Source: Blattamonas nauphoetae (Eukaryota > Preaxostyla > Oxymonadida). Taken from it: a stretch of 64,000 nucleotides of DNA. This document shows, in pieces, positions 44,905 through 56,431 of the stretch. Where the stretch lies: assembly GCA_033064195.1 (NCBI GenBank), contig JARBJD010000138.1:1-64000 (forward strand). The letters are read 5' to 3'. Numbering within the stretch: position 1 is the stretch's first letter; every line of letters starts with the position of its first letter. The notes beneath the pieces are model-generated. The model did no database searches. It was not told the DNA's origin and worked only from the letters and a program-made list of their open reading frames with translations. The translations under genes and the position numbers were made by a program.

Positions 44905-46990
44905 TTAGAATTGCCCAGCTGGCTCTAGGATGTTCGACCCAGCTAAGATGATGCACAGCGTGCGTCGAGTACTGGTGAAGACGACGATAGAGTCTTCGGA
45001 GATGAGCAGCCCCAGCTCGGCCGAACGCTCCTTCATCAGAAGGTTGTATCGGATGAACGCGTCTTCTTCGATCCGCGTGGCCCTTTCCATCCGATCACTC
45101 TTCTCCTTCTGCTTCAGCTGGGACCGCTCTTGCGTAGCGTCGTTCATCGCCTTGTTGTCGGACGCGTTTTTCTTCGACTTGTGCTTGTAGAGGTAGCTGA
45201 AGTCGTGGTCGTTCTCTTCGAACACCACATCCACGGCGTTCTCCCAGACGAAGTTCGGAGGGAGCTGGGTCAGCTGTTGGAAGGCCGACCGTGCGAAGCT
45301 TTCGGAGATGTACGTGCTCACCCTTTGGTACGTCGAGACGAGGAGCGACAAGCGCCACGAGTGCATGCACAGCAGCGTCAGCAGGTTCATCGACTTGATG
45401 GCCTTCTCGATCGCCGACTTCATCGAAATCTCGCGCTCGTTGGATCCGCCGGTCGAGCTGCGCTTGAGGGTGTTCTGCCCCTTCAGGTTGTGCTGGTTGT
45501 TGACCTCTTCGAGCAGGGTCTCCTCCTCAGCCGGGGTGAGCTTGGGGAACTTGACCATCTCGGCACTCTCCTCGTCCTCGTTGGCAAAGAACAGCTCCTT
45601 CAGATGGGCGGCGTTGAGGACGTCGTAAGGTTTGGGGATGCAGAGGCGAGAGGAGAGCTGGACGAGGAGCTTGTTGATCTTCTCGACAATGATGAACAGC
45701 AGCTGGGGCGATGCGTTGGCGAAGATGGTTGTGTCCCAGTGCGACGAGGCACCGAAGATGGACACGTGGAAGAGATGGATGACAGCGAAGGCGAGCACCT
45801 CCGAGTTGACACACGTCGCCACGCACGATTCGAGGATGTTGGCCTGCGGGGTGTTCTTGAGGCGGCTGTAGGCGGAGTGGATGTTGTACACAATCACGTT
45901 GCGGCGGGTTGAGAACTCCTCCTTCCGCTTGATGATCATCTTCTCAATCGACTCGACCAGCGCGCAGAAGCAGTCTCCGCTGTCGAGATCGAGGCTGAAG
46001 ACAGACTGATGGAAGTTGCACTCCTCCACAACCACCTGCACGATCTTCGGCTGCGAGTCGGGGAGCCTGCCGTGTTCCAGCAGGACACACAGCTCTTTCG
46101 CGATGGTTGGGGCTCCTTCGATGTACGCCATCTGCTGAGGCAGCTTCTTCTGAAGCAGAGTGGCGGTGTCGGTCACGTCTTTGATGCGTGCAGTGAGCAG
46201 CTGCAGAATCTGAGTGAGCTGGAACTTCTGCTTCTGGAATGCTCGCGACACTTTCTTCGTTTTATCGTCGCTGTCCCCACCAGATGGGACAGAAATGGTG
46301 AGGTTCGGCTTCTTCGGACCAGTGCTGCCCTGCCCAGCACCGGAGATGCCATTGAACTCTTCGGGGAACACAATCTCGTCGAACTCGTCTGGCCTTTCCG
46401 TGAAGCGGAGTCGCGGACAAGGTTGATCGACCCAATCCGCATTTCGTGTTCGAGGTCGCGCTGCACGCGATGGGTGAAGATCTCGTCGTCGACGTTGAGT
46501 TCGGAGGCGTCGGAGAAGGGCGTGATGGACGGAGAGGGAGGGCCTGTCGCGAGGTCTTTCGAAGACTGACTTTCAGGGAGGGCGAGCGAGGGAGCAACGG
46601 CGTCTGTGTGGGGAGGGACGACTGTGCTTGCGGGATGAGCATCCGCTGCGGGGAATGTGTGGCGCGGGAAGGCCAGGGCGGATGGGCTGGTGGGTGTGAG
46701 CGGGAGGGGACTGTGGATTGCTGGTGATTGGAAAATCGGAAGTTTGAGGAACGTGGCTTGCCTGCGGTGGGCAGGGCCTCCCGTCGTTCGTCGGAGAGTC
46801 TGGGAAGGCCACGCTGCCTCCCTGATCGAGTCCTGGCGAGCGAGTGGGAGAGGGACGGGCGGGGATGTTGCGGATCGGGAAGGATGGAATGAGTGGGAGG
46901 TTTAGCGAGTGTTTGGAGCGTCTGTTGAGGGATATTGAGTCGTAGGAAAGTTCTTGGTCGTGTGAGCATCGTGAAGTGATGATCCATCGT
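44905..46990 (-). CDS. Unknown helical protein inside the TA-flanked element, GC-rich
   Basis: A 488-codon frame ending at TAA 44905 encodes mostly alpha-helical sequence (FQKQKFQLTQILQLL, VVVEECNFHQSVFSLD, LFIIVEKINKLLVQL, ESFARSAFQQLTQL) and a Lys/Glu-rich C-terminal coiled coil. The M-like start at 46371 is GTG, so coding extends upstream: PSPSITPFSDASELNV and VQRDLEHEMRIG lie in another frame and join PDEFDEIVFPEEF if 38 nt (GTCGAT...GGAAAG) are spliced. The Pro/Ser-rich N-terminus probably begins at ATG ~46990 (MDHHFTML), with one further unresolved frame change. No known family is recognised. Third positions are strongly G/C, unlike neighbouring genes, as in a highly expressed housekeeping gene or foreign DNA. 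Confidence 0.6.
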
Positions 46991-47024
46991 GTCTGACTGC
47001 TCTGGATTTATCGTCGAGCTATTT

Positions 47025-47596
47025 ATTGATGGCTGTGGAGATCTGTCCAATAAAAGGGGATTCATTGACTCTGATATATCTCTTAGATCATCGAAAATGA
47101 TATTCAATACTATTTGAATGGTGATGAACGATGAAAAGAACCCGAAGTGAGAGGGTCATGTATCGTGTTGTTTTTGACAGTAGTCGGGAAAATTATCAAG
47201 GAATGGAGGATTTTGAGTAGTTTGGCGATGTTAGTTCAATAAGTTTCTCAAACAGATCTCTAGAGAACTAGATGATCGCGGTTTCTTGAAATGTGTTGAC
47301 GAGCTTGTTTGCGGAAGAGGTAATAAATTCACCAATTTGTGGTTGGGATGGAGAAGTGGTGTTTTATGGCAAATCAGGCATCAGTGATTGATAATTTGGA
47401 GATAGAAGATGAATGGAATTAATAGACCCATTCTTTCAAAAAATGTTCCGAACAGTTTAAATCACATGCAGATAACCTAAATATTGCACCTCATTTCTAA
47501 TACACCTCCCTTTGACTCACTGTCGCTATCCTAGGACTATCAAGTTTTTTCCGAATAAAAACGGGTTTATATTTAAAAACGGGTTTGTGGAGGGTC
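47025..47596. other. 5' flank of the GC-rich gene to the right terminal repeat
   Basis: AT-rich sequence between the presumed start of the GC-rich gene and the right inverted repeat. No frame is supported; it presumably holds the promoter. The terminal repeat occupies ~47550-47596. Confidence 0.4.
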
Positions 47597-47598
47597 TA

Positions 47599-49455
47599 TC
47601 AAATTAATTCTCGATGACACTCAAGGATCCAGTCGTAAATTCTGCTCAATCCAATCATAACGGTCTCCTAAAACCCATTCCTGTCACATCCTTCATCGCA
47701 CCAACTGTTTTCATCTCAGACAATGGCGGAAGTGATAGCTCATCCTGTCTGTCATACTCGCCCTGCCTTTCATTCTCAAAAGCACAGCAAGAAGGAGTCA
47801 GTGCCGGATACATTCTGAACATTCAGTCGTCGACAACATGGAAGGTGAACTGTGTTGTGACGAAACCAGTGACTATCCAATCAGATAATGGAAACAAAGC
47901 CACTCTAAACCTCCGAAATGTGACAGCAGCGGAAGATTCGAATTTGAGAGGGTTTCTCCGCATTGCAGAAGCGACCAGGTTGGACACGATCGTTCTTGTT
48001 CTGTTTCAAGCCACAACACGTGTTCCCTTTGTCACACTGACGTCGGATGCGACACTGACCATCAGCAACATCGAGATCAAAACACACCGAACAAGTGGAG
48101 AGATGGAGTGCACATTTCAACCAGCGTTCTCGGTCCGAAGTGGGCAACTCGTCATCGAGTCACTCTCTTTCACAACAAATCCTGAATTCGATGCATATCC
48201 TCCGATCCAGCTGATAGGCGGGTCGCTGGTGGACGAAAGTGAGAATGAAGTGGCGATGGAAGTGGATTATTTCGGTGATCGTGGTTGGATTGAAGTCGAA
48301 GGAGATACAACCACATCGATGTATCCAGACTTGAAATTGAAGAAATGGACGTTTCGGGGATCATCGTCGCCAAAGAAATCTCATGGATTGTGGTTGAAGA
48401 ATGTTGAGATTGGGGAATGGTCGCTCGGACGCTAACAAGCTGTGGGGACTTGATTTGGCGAAAGATGAAAGTTCTTCTCTTCGCTCAGTCTCTCTCCTTC
48501 ACTTTCTTCTCGGTACAGCCTCTCGAACTCCAGATTCAACCGTTTTTGTTGGACAGCATGGAAAAGATGAAATTGGGTGTGGTGAAACGAAGGCGACACT
48601 CTGTCGAACCATCGAATGGAGTTTGACAGATGCAGCTGACAGTGTTATCGATATCGTCGTCACTTCTAACAGCATTCTCTCCTCGCCAATCGTCCTTTTG
48701 AACGCTGATGTCCAGATTGCACCCGACTCGGGCAGATTGTGTCCATTTGTTGTCTCACTCGAGAACCCCTCCTCAGCCCCAGCATCGATGATCAGAGTGG
48801 AGAGGGACTCAGCACTTGCTCTTTCTTTCTTGTCATTTTCCTTTTCCGTCCATTCATCCCTTGTGAGTGTCATCTACTCATCATTTGGTATTATCACCTT
48901 AGATTCGTGTTCTGTTCAAAAGACAACACTCTCCCAACCATTATTGATGTCTGCACAGTCTTCGCACACAATCTCCAACACCTCCTTCCTCTCTTCCGTT
49001 TTCAAGTCTTCTGCCTTCGTCCTCTCCGACTGCCACTCTCTCTCCGTCGAAGGCACCAAAATCGCCGACAACTCGTCAACACTTCTTTTCTTGTCGGCTC
49101 GTCTTCCCAAATCTCCTTTGTTTCGTTGATAGTCTCAAACAACTCCGTCAAACAGGACTCATCCATCTTCGCGCTATCAATCCTTCCCACAACAACTTCA
49201 GAAGCCACACCTTCTCTCAGCATCTCCTTGTCTTCCTTCGCACCTTCACAAACAACCCCAATTCCACTGTTCGTCTCTGTCTCGTCAGAGTTCCGTTCGA
49301 ATGTGATTCTCGTGAACACCACGTTCTCTCACTCCTCTGGCAGCCAAATTCGCCAACCGGCGGTTCTTGTGAAGTGGACAAAGATGCAGCCTCTTCTCTT
49401 GCGGCGAAGGGTTGTTTTCAATGATTGCTTTCTGATGATCTCTCAGTCTCAATGA
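47599..49455 (+). pseudogene. Third surface locus: beta-helix segment right of the TA element
   Basis: Three successive frames encode beta-helix modules. 47614-48435 has VFISDNGGSDSSSC, YSPCLSFSKAQQEG and NVTAAEDSNLRGF. 48401-49129 has STVFVGQHGKDEIGCGETKA, SMIRVERDSALALSFLSFSF and HTISNTSFLSS. 49100-49455 has NRRQLVNTSFL and RSNVILVNTTFSHSS. Each repeats the module start seen in the 7.6-kb gene (FVDDSS...CPSI). Frame changes at ~48420 and ~49110 and the shift at the insertion point indicate a decayed gene. Confidence 0.65.
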
Positions 49456-50208
49456 CGCTATAAGTGTTGGTGTCATCTTTTCCATGATCACCTCCTACCC
49501 GATTCAGTTTGTGGGTATTCGCTCTTCATTTCGTGATTCGAGTTCTCTTTAATATACCCACTTCTTAATCCAACCCTTTCTCTTTTTTTCAGTACTAAGC
49601 AGAGAGAATAGTGGTATGATCATTTAACGGAAAGGTGTGATCCTTAGATCACACCTTCCGATTTTTATGGTATGATCATTTTCACCGATTTCATCTTCAC
49701 TTCATTTCAAAAGTGCCTTCATAAAAACAATCAAAGGTTGTGAATTACAATATTAGAAAGTGAAGAAGGCGATTTATCCCGTTGGTGAACGAGGTCGAAG
49801 ATCTTCAATCCATTTTTTCATCGGAGACCATTCTCTCAACATCTTCATGTCCGCAAGTTAAATAATGTGACATTATCTTACTCTTATCAACTTTGAGGGA
49901 CATAAAACACGACAGAAGGAGATGAAGAACACTCTTTTGGGATGATGAAACCAAAAAATGAGACTATGAAAACCGAAAAAAAGAAGTTTCATCTTTTCAC
50001 CTCAATTTGTTGTAAAAAGTTGTCTTATTGAGAAAATAGGTGAAATGAAGGCTATAGTGGCGATTTAGGTGGTATGATCAATTTTGGTATGATCGATGTG
50101 ATCACACTATTGTCCCTGGTACTAAGTTTAGACGAGTCAATCATGAATCTTCTCCTATTTCAGATCTGACCTGAAGGAAGAGAGACTAAGGGGGAAGATC
50201 TTTCAAAA
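49456..50208. other. Intergenic region with dispersed inverted-repeat element (copy 2)
   Basis: 49607-49690 is the inverted relative of 6132-6230. It contains a perfect internal palindrome (aaggtgtgatc, 4-base loop) at ~49632-49657, bounded by ggtatgatcat motifs. Another ggtatgatca pair lies at ~50070-50100, so the whole 49614-50100 stretch may be one small element. No coding sequence. The last ~100 bases precede the gene at 50209. Confidence 0.5.
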
Positions 50209-52600
50209 ATGCCTCCAAAACCTCCATTGGGGAGAAATCATGACACCACACTGTATACTCAACAACCACAATGTATTCACTCTTCGAATTCGGACAATCA
50301 CATCGTTCCTTCATCGAAGCCAATCCGTCGAGAAATCAGCAACGAATCTTCGCTTTATTCACCTTCACTCCCTGCCACAACTGATGCATTCACAATAACA
50401 CCCAATGATCATAAATATATCCAAATTTCCAAACAGATTCTGCAATCTGAAATGAAAAGGACCCGAATCAACATCGAAACAATGTTGAAACAAGCACCCC
50501 TGAAGAATGACACGATCTCTCTTCCCGCCTCCACCACTACTGATTGGAGATTGGTGCTTCAGGATTCGATCACAGCCAATACTCTTCGTCAAGGCTGCAT
50601 CTCTCTTTTCGAACAAGTCAACTCGGGACAAAACTTGACACCAATTGAAGTTACTCATGCGGTCAGTTTCCTGAAATATGCGTCCATCCACACCAAATAT
50701 AGCGAATACCCATTCCAAAAGCTCCTCGAACCCTTATTGTCTTTCGAGGTATTTGGGCAAAGAAAACTTACATCTGCTCTCGTCAAACTCGTTGCTCATC
50801 CATCCAACTCGCTGCAAACTGTTGCTCTCTCCTTGTTGGACGTTACTTTCTCAATTTCATTAAAGGAATACTTTCCTACACTGACTCTGACTGGACTGAT
50901 GCCTCATCTCTTCACCAATCTGAGTCCGCACGAAATCCCATTAGACGAAACAACTATCGAATTCCATCGTCATCTCATTTCGATCTTGGATCACTTTTTC
51001 ATCGTCTCCTCGCCACAGGATATTCCCCGCAGTCTCCAAATCGACTTGTTTTTTTTTGACGCCAACAACTTCCTATGTGAAAATCTCGATTCGCTTTTCA
51101 AACCATCTCTCGCATATTTGCGGTCCCTCATCGCTCCTCCAGCTTGTTCTCCTGATACTCGCTCCGGGCTCCTCCTTGTGTCGAGGATGAGGCTATTCCG
51201 TGAATTCATGCTCTCTCGTCTCTCTTTTACATCTGTTCCGGAAATTCAACGCTTTTTCGAAGAAATTCGAATGGATATTGTGGAAGAACTTGCTCCGATG
51301 TTGGGTTTTACATCGACCTATGAAGCCAAACTCTGTCTCCAATCTGAAGGGACGGGTCCAAAAACCATCGAATATTGGTTGAAGGGATTTGATTGTCTGC
51401 TGAAACGAGTGAGCGAGGGAATCCAATTCTCCGATTTGGGAACACTGGCCGTCGCGCTCTTCCTGTCGAATCGTCACTATCAATTAGAGTTGTTCTTCTC
51501 TTCTGACGACAAATTTGAACTCAAAATGTACGGACGAAACTTCTCTTCCTCGCCATCGAACACGCAGTCACTCTGGACACTCTTCACACCAACTCAACCA
51601 CACCACGCCACAATTGTTCTCGATGCATTCCGTCGTTTCATGAGTCACGAAAACCGTTTGTCTGTTGAGAAGCACATTTGGAGTGGCTGGTTTCCCAGCT
51701 TCGTCAAAGCGGTTGATCCTTCCAAACTGCCCTTCACTGCTGACTTCATCCCGTTCCACACACAACTCATCATCATGCTGTGTGGTCATCTCCAGACGAT
51801 TAGCCATAACTTTTTTCACTTCTCGGACAAGTGCACATTGACTGACCAACTTCGAAGCGAACTGGACGAGACATACCACGCGTTCTACACACACACGAAG
51901 GATTATGTCGTCCATCTATCACTCCATCCGTTTGCATTGGACAACGATGGGCGTGATGTGATTCTCGAGTATCTCCACCGTGTGTATCTGTGGGATTGCG
52001 ACAACAGCTTGAGCAAGCCGTATCGAGAAGAAGTGCGGAAAGCAATGGATGCATCTGCCCTCTCGTCCTCCTCTCCACCCTTCATCCTCACATCTCAACT
52101 TGTGTGTCGTCTCACCGACGACGAGATCATCAACGTTGTGGACAGAATTGTTGCTCTACTCGAAAGTGACTCGTGTTTGGATGACGACACCATCCTTCGG
52201 ATCTGCGCGTTCCACAAACACAAACTGCATTATGTCCGTCTGTCTGACTTGTTCAGAAAGGCTGGGAGATCAACAGAACAATACTTGCACGCATTGGAGT
52301 GCCTCCTCTCTCTCCCCATCGACTATCTTGATAGATCGCCGATCAACTATCTCCTGTCATCGCGGTCATTATCAATTCATCCAACATCTGACGAATGGGA
52401 CGATATTCATCTGGAAACAGTTGGAATTGTGAAGCGAATGATTGACCAGAACCAACTCAAACTTGCTGGAGGAAGGCTGGCAGGATGTGTTGGAGTTTGT
52501 GTACGTGAAGAAGGCTGTGGTCGCGACTATCCACATCCCATCCAAAATAAAACCAATGATGCGATTCTTTGGGGGAAACGTCAGCGGTCCGCACGGATAG
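50209..52600 (+). CDS. Large helical-repeat protein of a Blattamonas-type family, one C-terminal frame shift
   Basis: Starts at ATG 50209 (MPPKPPLGRN) with ~70 residues of low complexity, then alpha-helical sequence resembling HEAT/ARM repeats: LVKLVAHPSNSLQTVALSLLD, FPTLTLTGLMPHLFTNL, FLVSRMRLFREFMLSRL. It has no signal peptide or TM helix, so the product is cytosolic or nuclear. The frame open to 52740 becomes unrelated after QNQLKL. From ~52471 the next frame reads LLEEGWQDVLEFVYVKKAV and MMRFFGGNVSGPHG, stopping at TAG 52598, which is the C-terminal signature I associate with this family. The true end is therefore probably 52600, via a one-base frame break or sequence error. Function unknown. 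Confidence 0.75.
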
Positions 52601-52890
52601 AATGCAAGTCATTGGTGATGTGCACGCCCATTCATATGAAATCATCACTAATGGATGAATATTTCGCACTCTACGTTCATTGTCCAATATCCGTTTCATT
52701 TCATTGTTCTCATCTCATCAAAGGAGTCATATTTCTCTAACATTTCATTTTCTGATCATCTCCCTATTTTTCCCACACCTGGTCGAATTCAGTGTTGCAA
52801 TAGAAATTTTTGAGTTCAAAGGGTGGGATCCGATCTTTTTCTTTCGTCAACATCTTTTGACTCCAAGGCGTTGTTCAGTCGTCTCCCTCA

Positions 52891-53255
52891 ATGTTTCTGT
52901 TATGTACAATTGTCAATTGTTATCTTCCATCGGAGCACATTGCCATCAACCTTGCTGACATCATCGAAATCAATCGACTCACATCCATAAATGGAGGACT
53001 CATTACCAACCTGGAATCCCGAACGTACACTCTCAACTCTATGACTCTTCTAAATGAGTCTGTATTGATCGTTGGACCCGCCTCTCTCTGTCTAGCACGG
53101 ATTCACCTTGAATTGCAAGTATCAACTTGTTCCGTGGCTAGCTTAGATTCATCATCAATCTCGTTAATGGAAGCGGAGATGAGTCTCGCGCATGCCTCAT
53201 CCCCATTTATTATTCTCCCTCCATCATCTGGAGATAATTACTGCACCTCATCTGT
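52891..53255 (+). pseudogene. Beta-helix surface gene at 52.9-61.6 kb, 5' part
   Basis: ATG 52891 begins a signal peptide (MFLLCTIVNCYLPS) followed by ITNLESRTYTLNSM, ESVLIVGPASLCLARI and ASLDSSSISLMEAEMS, the usual mature N-terminus of this family. The frame is cut after CTSSVS by the 889-bp palindromic element and continues on its far side. It is treated as one gene in three pieces with the segments at 54145 and 61038. Confidence 0.7.
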
Positions 53256-54144
53256 CAGTCACGGACAAAAGTAAGTGGCCACCCCTTCCTGCATTTATGG
53301 CCAGATGTTCTGTCACACTTTTTTCGTAAACACTTCACCCCTTTGAAAGACAGTCATTTTTCAAATATAATACCAATATAGTGTGGTGAAGTGAAAATCA
53401 AGATGGTTGACTGAGGTCCCTCCCAGGGCACTTCCGATTGCGGCCATCACAAACTGTCTCCTCCTCCAAGGAGAGAAGATGTGACCAGTAGAGTAATCTC
53501 CTCCAGTGATACTTGTCGGCTTCCACTCCTTGTTGACATACCGTTCGGACTTTGGCGAAAAAGTGTGTTTTCTATCTTCTTTATCTCTCTTAAGTTGCCA
53601 TTATTACTCTTCCAAACGCTCTATCAGACGAGGATAAAGTTGATTCTTTATTCGCCTCGAGTACTATGACATGCTGTAGTGACAACGAGATTTTGAGAAT
53701 GACACCAGAGTTCGTACACACAACATGTGTCAGTATTCAGTCGAATGAGGACAGAATAAGTATTGTCATGACAAAGTAAAGTGGTTGAAAGAGTTACAAT
53801 GGCAACTGAAGAGAGATAAAGAAGATAGAAAACACACTTTTTCGCCAAAGTCCGAACGGTATGTCAACAAGGAGTGGAAGCCGACAAGTATCACTGGAGG
53901 AGATTACTCTACTGGTCACATCTTCTCTCCTTGGAGGAGGAGACAGTTTGTGATGGCCGCAATCGGAAGTGCCCTGGGAGGGACCTCAGTCAACCATCTT
54001 GATTTTCACTTCACCACACTATATTGGTATTATATTTGAAAAATGACTGTCTTTCAAAGGGGTGAAGTGTTTACGAAAAAAGTGTGACAGAACATCTGGC
54101 CATAAATGCAGGAAGGGGTGGCCACTTACTTTTGTCCGTGACTG
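53256..54144. mobile_element. 889-bp palindromic foldback element
   Basis: Two ~347-bp arms (53256-53602 and 53798-54144) are near-perfect inverted copies around a ~190-bp centre. Arms start CAGTCACGGACAAAAGTAAG and end with its complement. The element has no coding frame of its own and lies inside the beta-helix gene. Arms of this length with almost no mismatches imply recent insertion or active correction. Its arms are unrelated to the E1-E5 family. Confidence 0.9.
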
Positions 54145-56431
54145 TGTTTTCCTCATCAGAATCACAATCATTTCACCCTCAAACAGCTTTAAGAATGCTC
54201 TTATGACCATCCAAACTCAAACCCCAATGGGAACAACACCTCAAGCGACTCTCACATCCACCTCTTTGAAAATCTCATCCTTTCAATTTGGTTCTGAGCA
54301 GGGCATTTTTGCCAACCATATTCAGCCAGAAGACACCTCTTCGCTGCCCGCAATAACAGTCTCATGCTCTGCCTCGACCTTCCACAACATATCATCACTC
54401 CCTGCCGCACATCGAACTCCACCACAATCAACGCAAATACCGAGATATCTTCTTACTGGCATATCCTACACAGACAGCGAGAACGGCTTCTACGGTCTCC
54501 TCACCCCCAATATCAACCACGGCGGAGACTTCATCTTCGCCAATTCCACGTTTTTGCGCTGTTTTGTCGATGAAACCGGGCAAACATACACCGCATCCAC
54601 CCCTAGATTCGACCTCACGTCTTCATCGACCTTCACAAACTGCAACTTTACAGCAATGACATCGATCAAAGACGGAGGTGCGATCAATTTCGAAGACACT
54701 GCCAGCACTTTGGCAGTCACTGGATGCAACTTCACGGACTGTGCTGTCTCCACAAGTCACATCTGTGGGGGAGCCGTCTTTGTCGCGATTGCGTCGTCGG
54801 TTTCGATGGAAAACACCAGATTTGTAGGATGCCTGTCGGGGGATGGTTTTGGTGGTGGTTTTGCAGTGAACCACACGGCCACTGTCACTCTGGACGCGAT
54901 CACATGCGACACCTGCTGCGCACTCGACAAAACTGGCATTTACAGTCGAGGAGGAGGGGGGTTTGTCAGTAGAGCAGAAAACATGATTCTTTCCAACAGC
55001 CAGTTCCTTAACTGTGTTTCTGACGCGAATGGCGGTGGATTCGCATTCTACGACGTTTCCTCGTCTGCCGAAATCTCATCCTCTCAATTCACATCCTGCC
55101 AGTCGAAAGGGAACGGAGGAGGCATCGACCTCGCTGATTGCGCATCCCCGTCGACCATCACACTCACCACTGTCATCTTCACCGAATGTGAAGTCTCTCT
55201 CGACGATAATGGTGGTGGACTCTCAGCCAAAACATCCAACACAATCGTCCTCGACGCCTGCCAGTTCCTCTCCTGCTCTGCCAGAGGGAGGTACAAGTAC
55301 GGGGGCGGGTGTTACTTCAGAAAAATCGCTGTTGTCGAAGTGGAAGGGTCGACATTCCGGGATTGCGTGGCTGATGATGGGTATGGCGGGGGATTGTCGT
55401 TCGAAAATGGAGACTCTCTCTCAATCACAAACTCTTTCTACACGCGATGCCTGGCAAAGTCGAATAAGAGCGCTCCTGATCCTGCCGATGCGAGAGGTGG
55501 CGGAGTTTGGGTGAAGCAGGCCACAGGAAAGGTCCATCTGAACAAAATCACCTTCACAGGATGTGAAGCAACAAAGGAAGGAGGAGGGTCGTTCATAACC
55601 AACATCGGCCAGCTGGAAATGACATCCTGTTGTTTCACTGATTGCCGAGCGGCGGATTCTGCAAAGGGTCATCAACTTGGAGGCGCGGTTTTCACGTCCA
55701 AAGTCACTGGAGCCAACACGATCACGAAATGCCAATTCACGAGATGTTATTCTGCGCTTCGTGGTGGTGCAATCTATGCCGATGACACGCCCTCCCTCAC
55801 TGTCGATGATTGTGATTTTGACACTTGCTCCGCTGATCGATTTGGAGGGGGAACATGCACATACGATGTCCCCACAATCGAAATCAAGAATTCACGTTTT
55901 GTGTCGTGTCGAGCCCAGTCGGGTGGAGGAGTTTATGAAGAATATCTGTCGGGATCGATGATCTCCATCACAGTGTCCGGAAACAACTTCACGGAATGCA
56001 GCACAACTGAAAATCATGGTGGAGCAATATGGATCGAAAAATATCCAGCAACACAAATCCTGTCGAACAATCAAATCAAACACTGCCTATCAACCAAGGA
56101 TGGAGGAGGAATCGCTGTATCCAACGGTAGATCCGTCACAATCACCCAGTCACTGTTCACCTCGTGCATGTCAGAAGGGTTTGGGGGCGGATTGGCTGTC
56201 AACAAAGCCGAGGACGTCACTCTGGCCGACTCGCAGTTCCATTCGTGTGTGTCTGCTGAATACGGTGGAGCCGTTCACTTTGCGATGTCCAAGGGGCACT
56301 TCACCATCTCTCGCTGCTTCATCAAGTCGTGCATTGGAAGCAAGTTTGGAGGGGGCATCTTCCTGAAGCTCAAAGATGGATCCGAAGCGTCATTCCTAAT
56401 CGACAGAGTGGGATATGGAAACACACCAGAA
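54145..56431 (+). CDS. Beta-helix surface gene, main ectodomain (Pmp-like rungs)
   Basis: A single open frame of ~760 codons continues from the palindromic element to E4. After RITIISPSNSF comes a long array of rungs, each about 25-30 residues, with Gly-Gly/Cys signatures: DGGAINFEDT, CGGAVFVAIA, GFGGGFAVNH, RGGGGFVSR, ANGGGFAFYD, GNGGGIDLAD, YGGGLSFENG, KEGGGSFI, LGGAVFTSK, LRGGAIYADD, FGGGIFLKL. This is the right-handed beta-helix pattern seen in pectin-lyase-fold proteins and chlamydial Pmp proteins. The protein is extracellular, perhaps an adhesin. It keeps an uninterrupted frame, so this part may have been functional until recently. The frame is cut after YGNTPE by E4. Confidence 0.85.

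Larger units (their letters stand above)
44717..47596 (-). mobile_element. TA-flanked 2.9-kb inverted-repeat element carrying a gene
   Basis: The left end GTCCCTCCACAAACCCGT...AAACCCGTTTTTATTC is mirrored at the right end with the same two blocks (~45 bp), and both ends are flanked by TA. Length, TA target and a starting GTC/GAC triplet resemble the pogo-like element at 28.4 kb, so a Tc1/mariner-type mobiliser is likely. No transposase is present. Instead the interior is filled by one GC-rich gene on the minus strand, which suggests a non-autonomous element that has captured a host gene. Confidence 0.65.

Noticed and set aside
45130-45912. 260-codon plus-strand frame opposite the GC-rich gene
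   Set aside because: Its Arg/Val/Gly/Leu-rich composition is the usual antisense shadow of a GC-rich gene. The minus strand gives a balanced helical protein.
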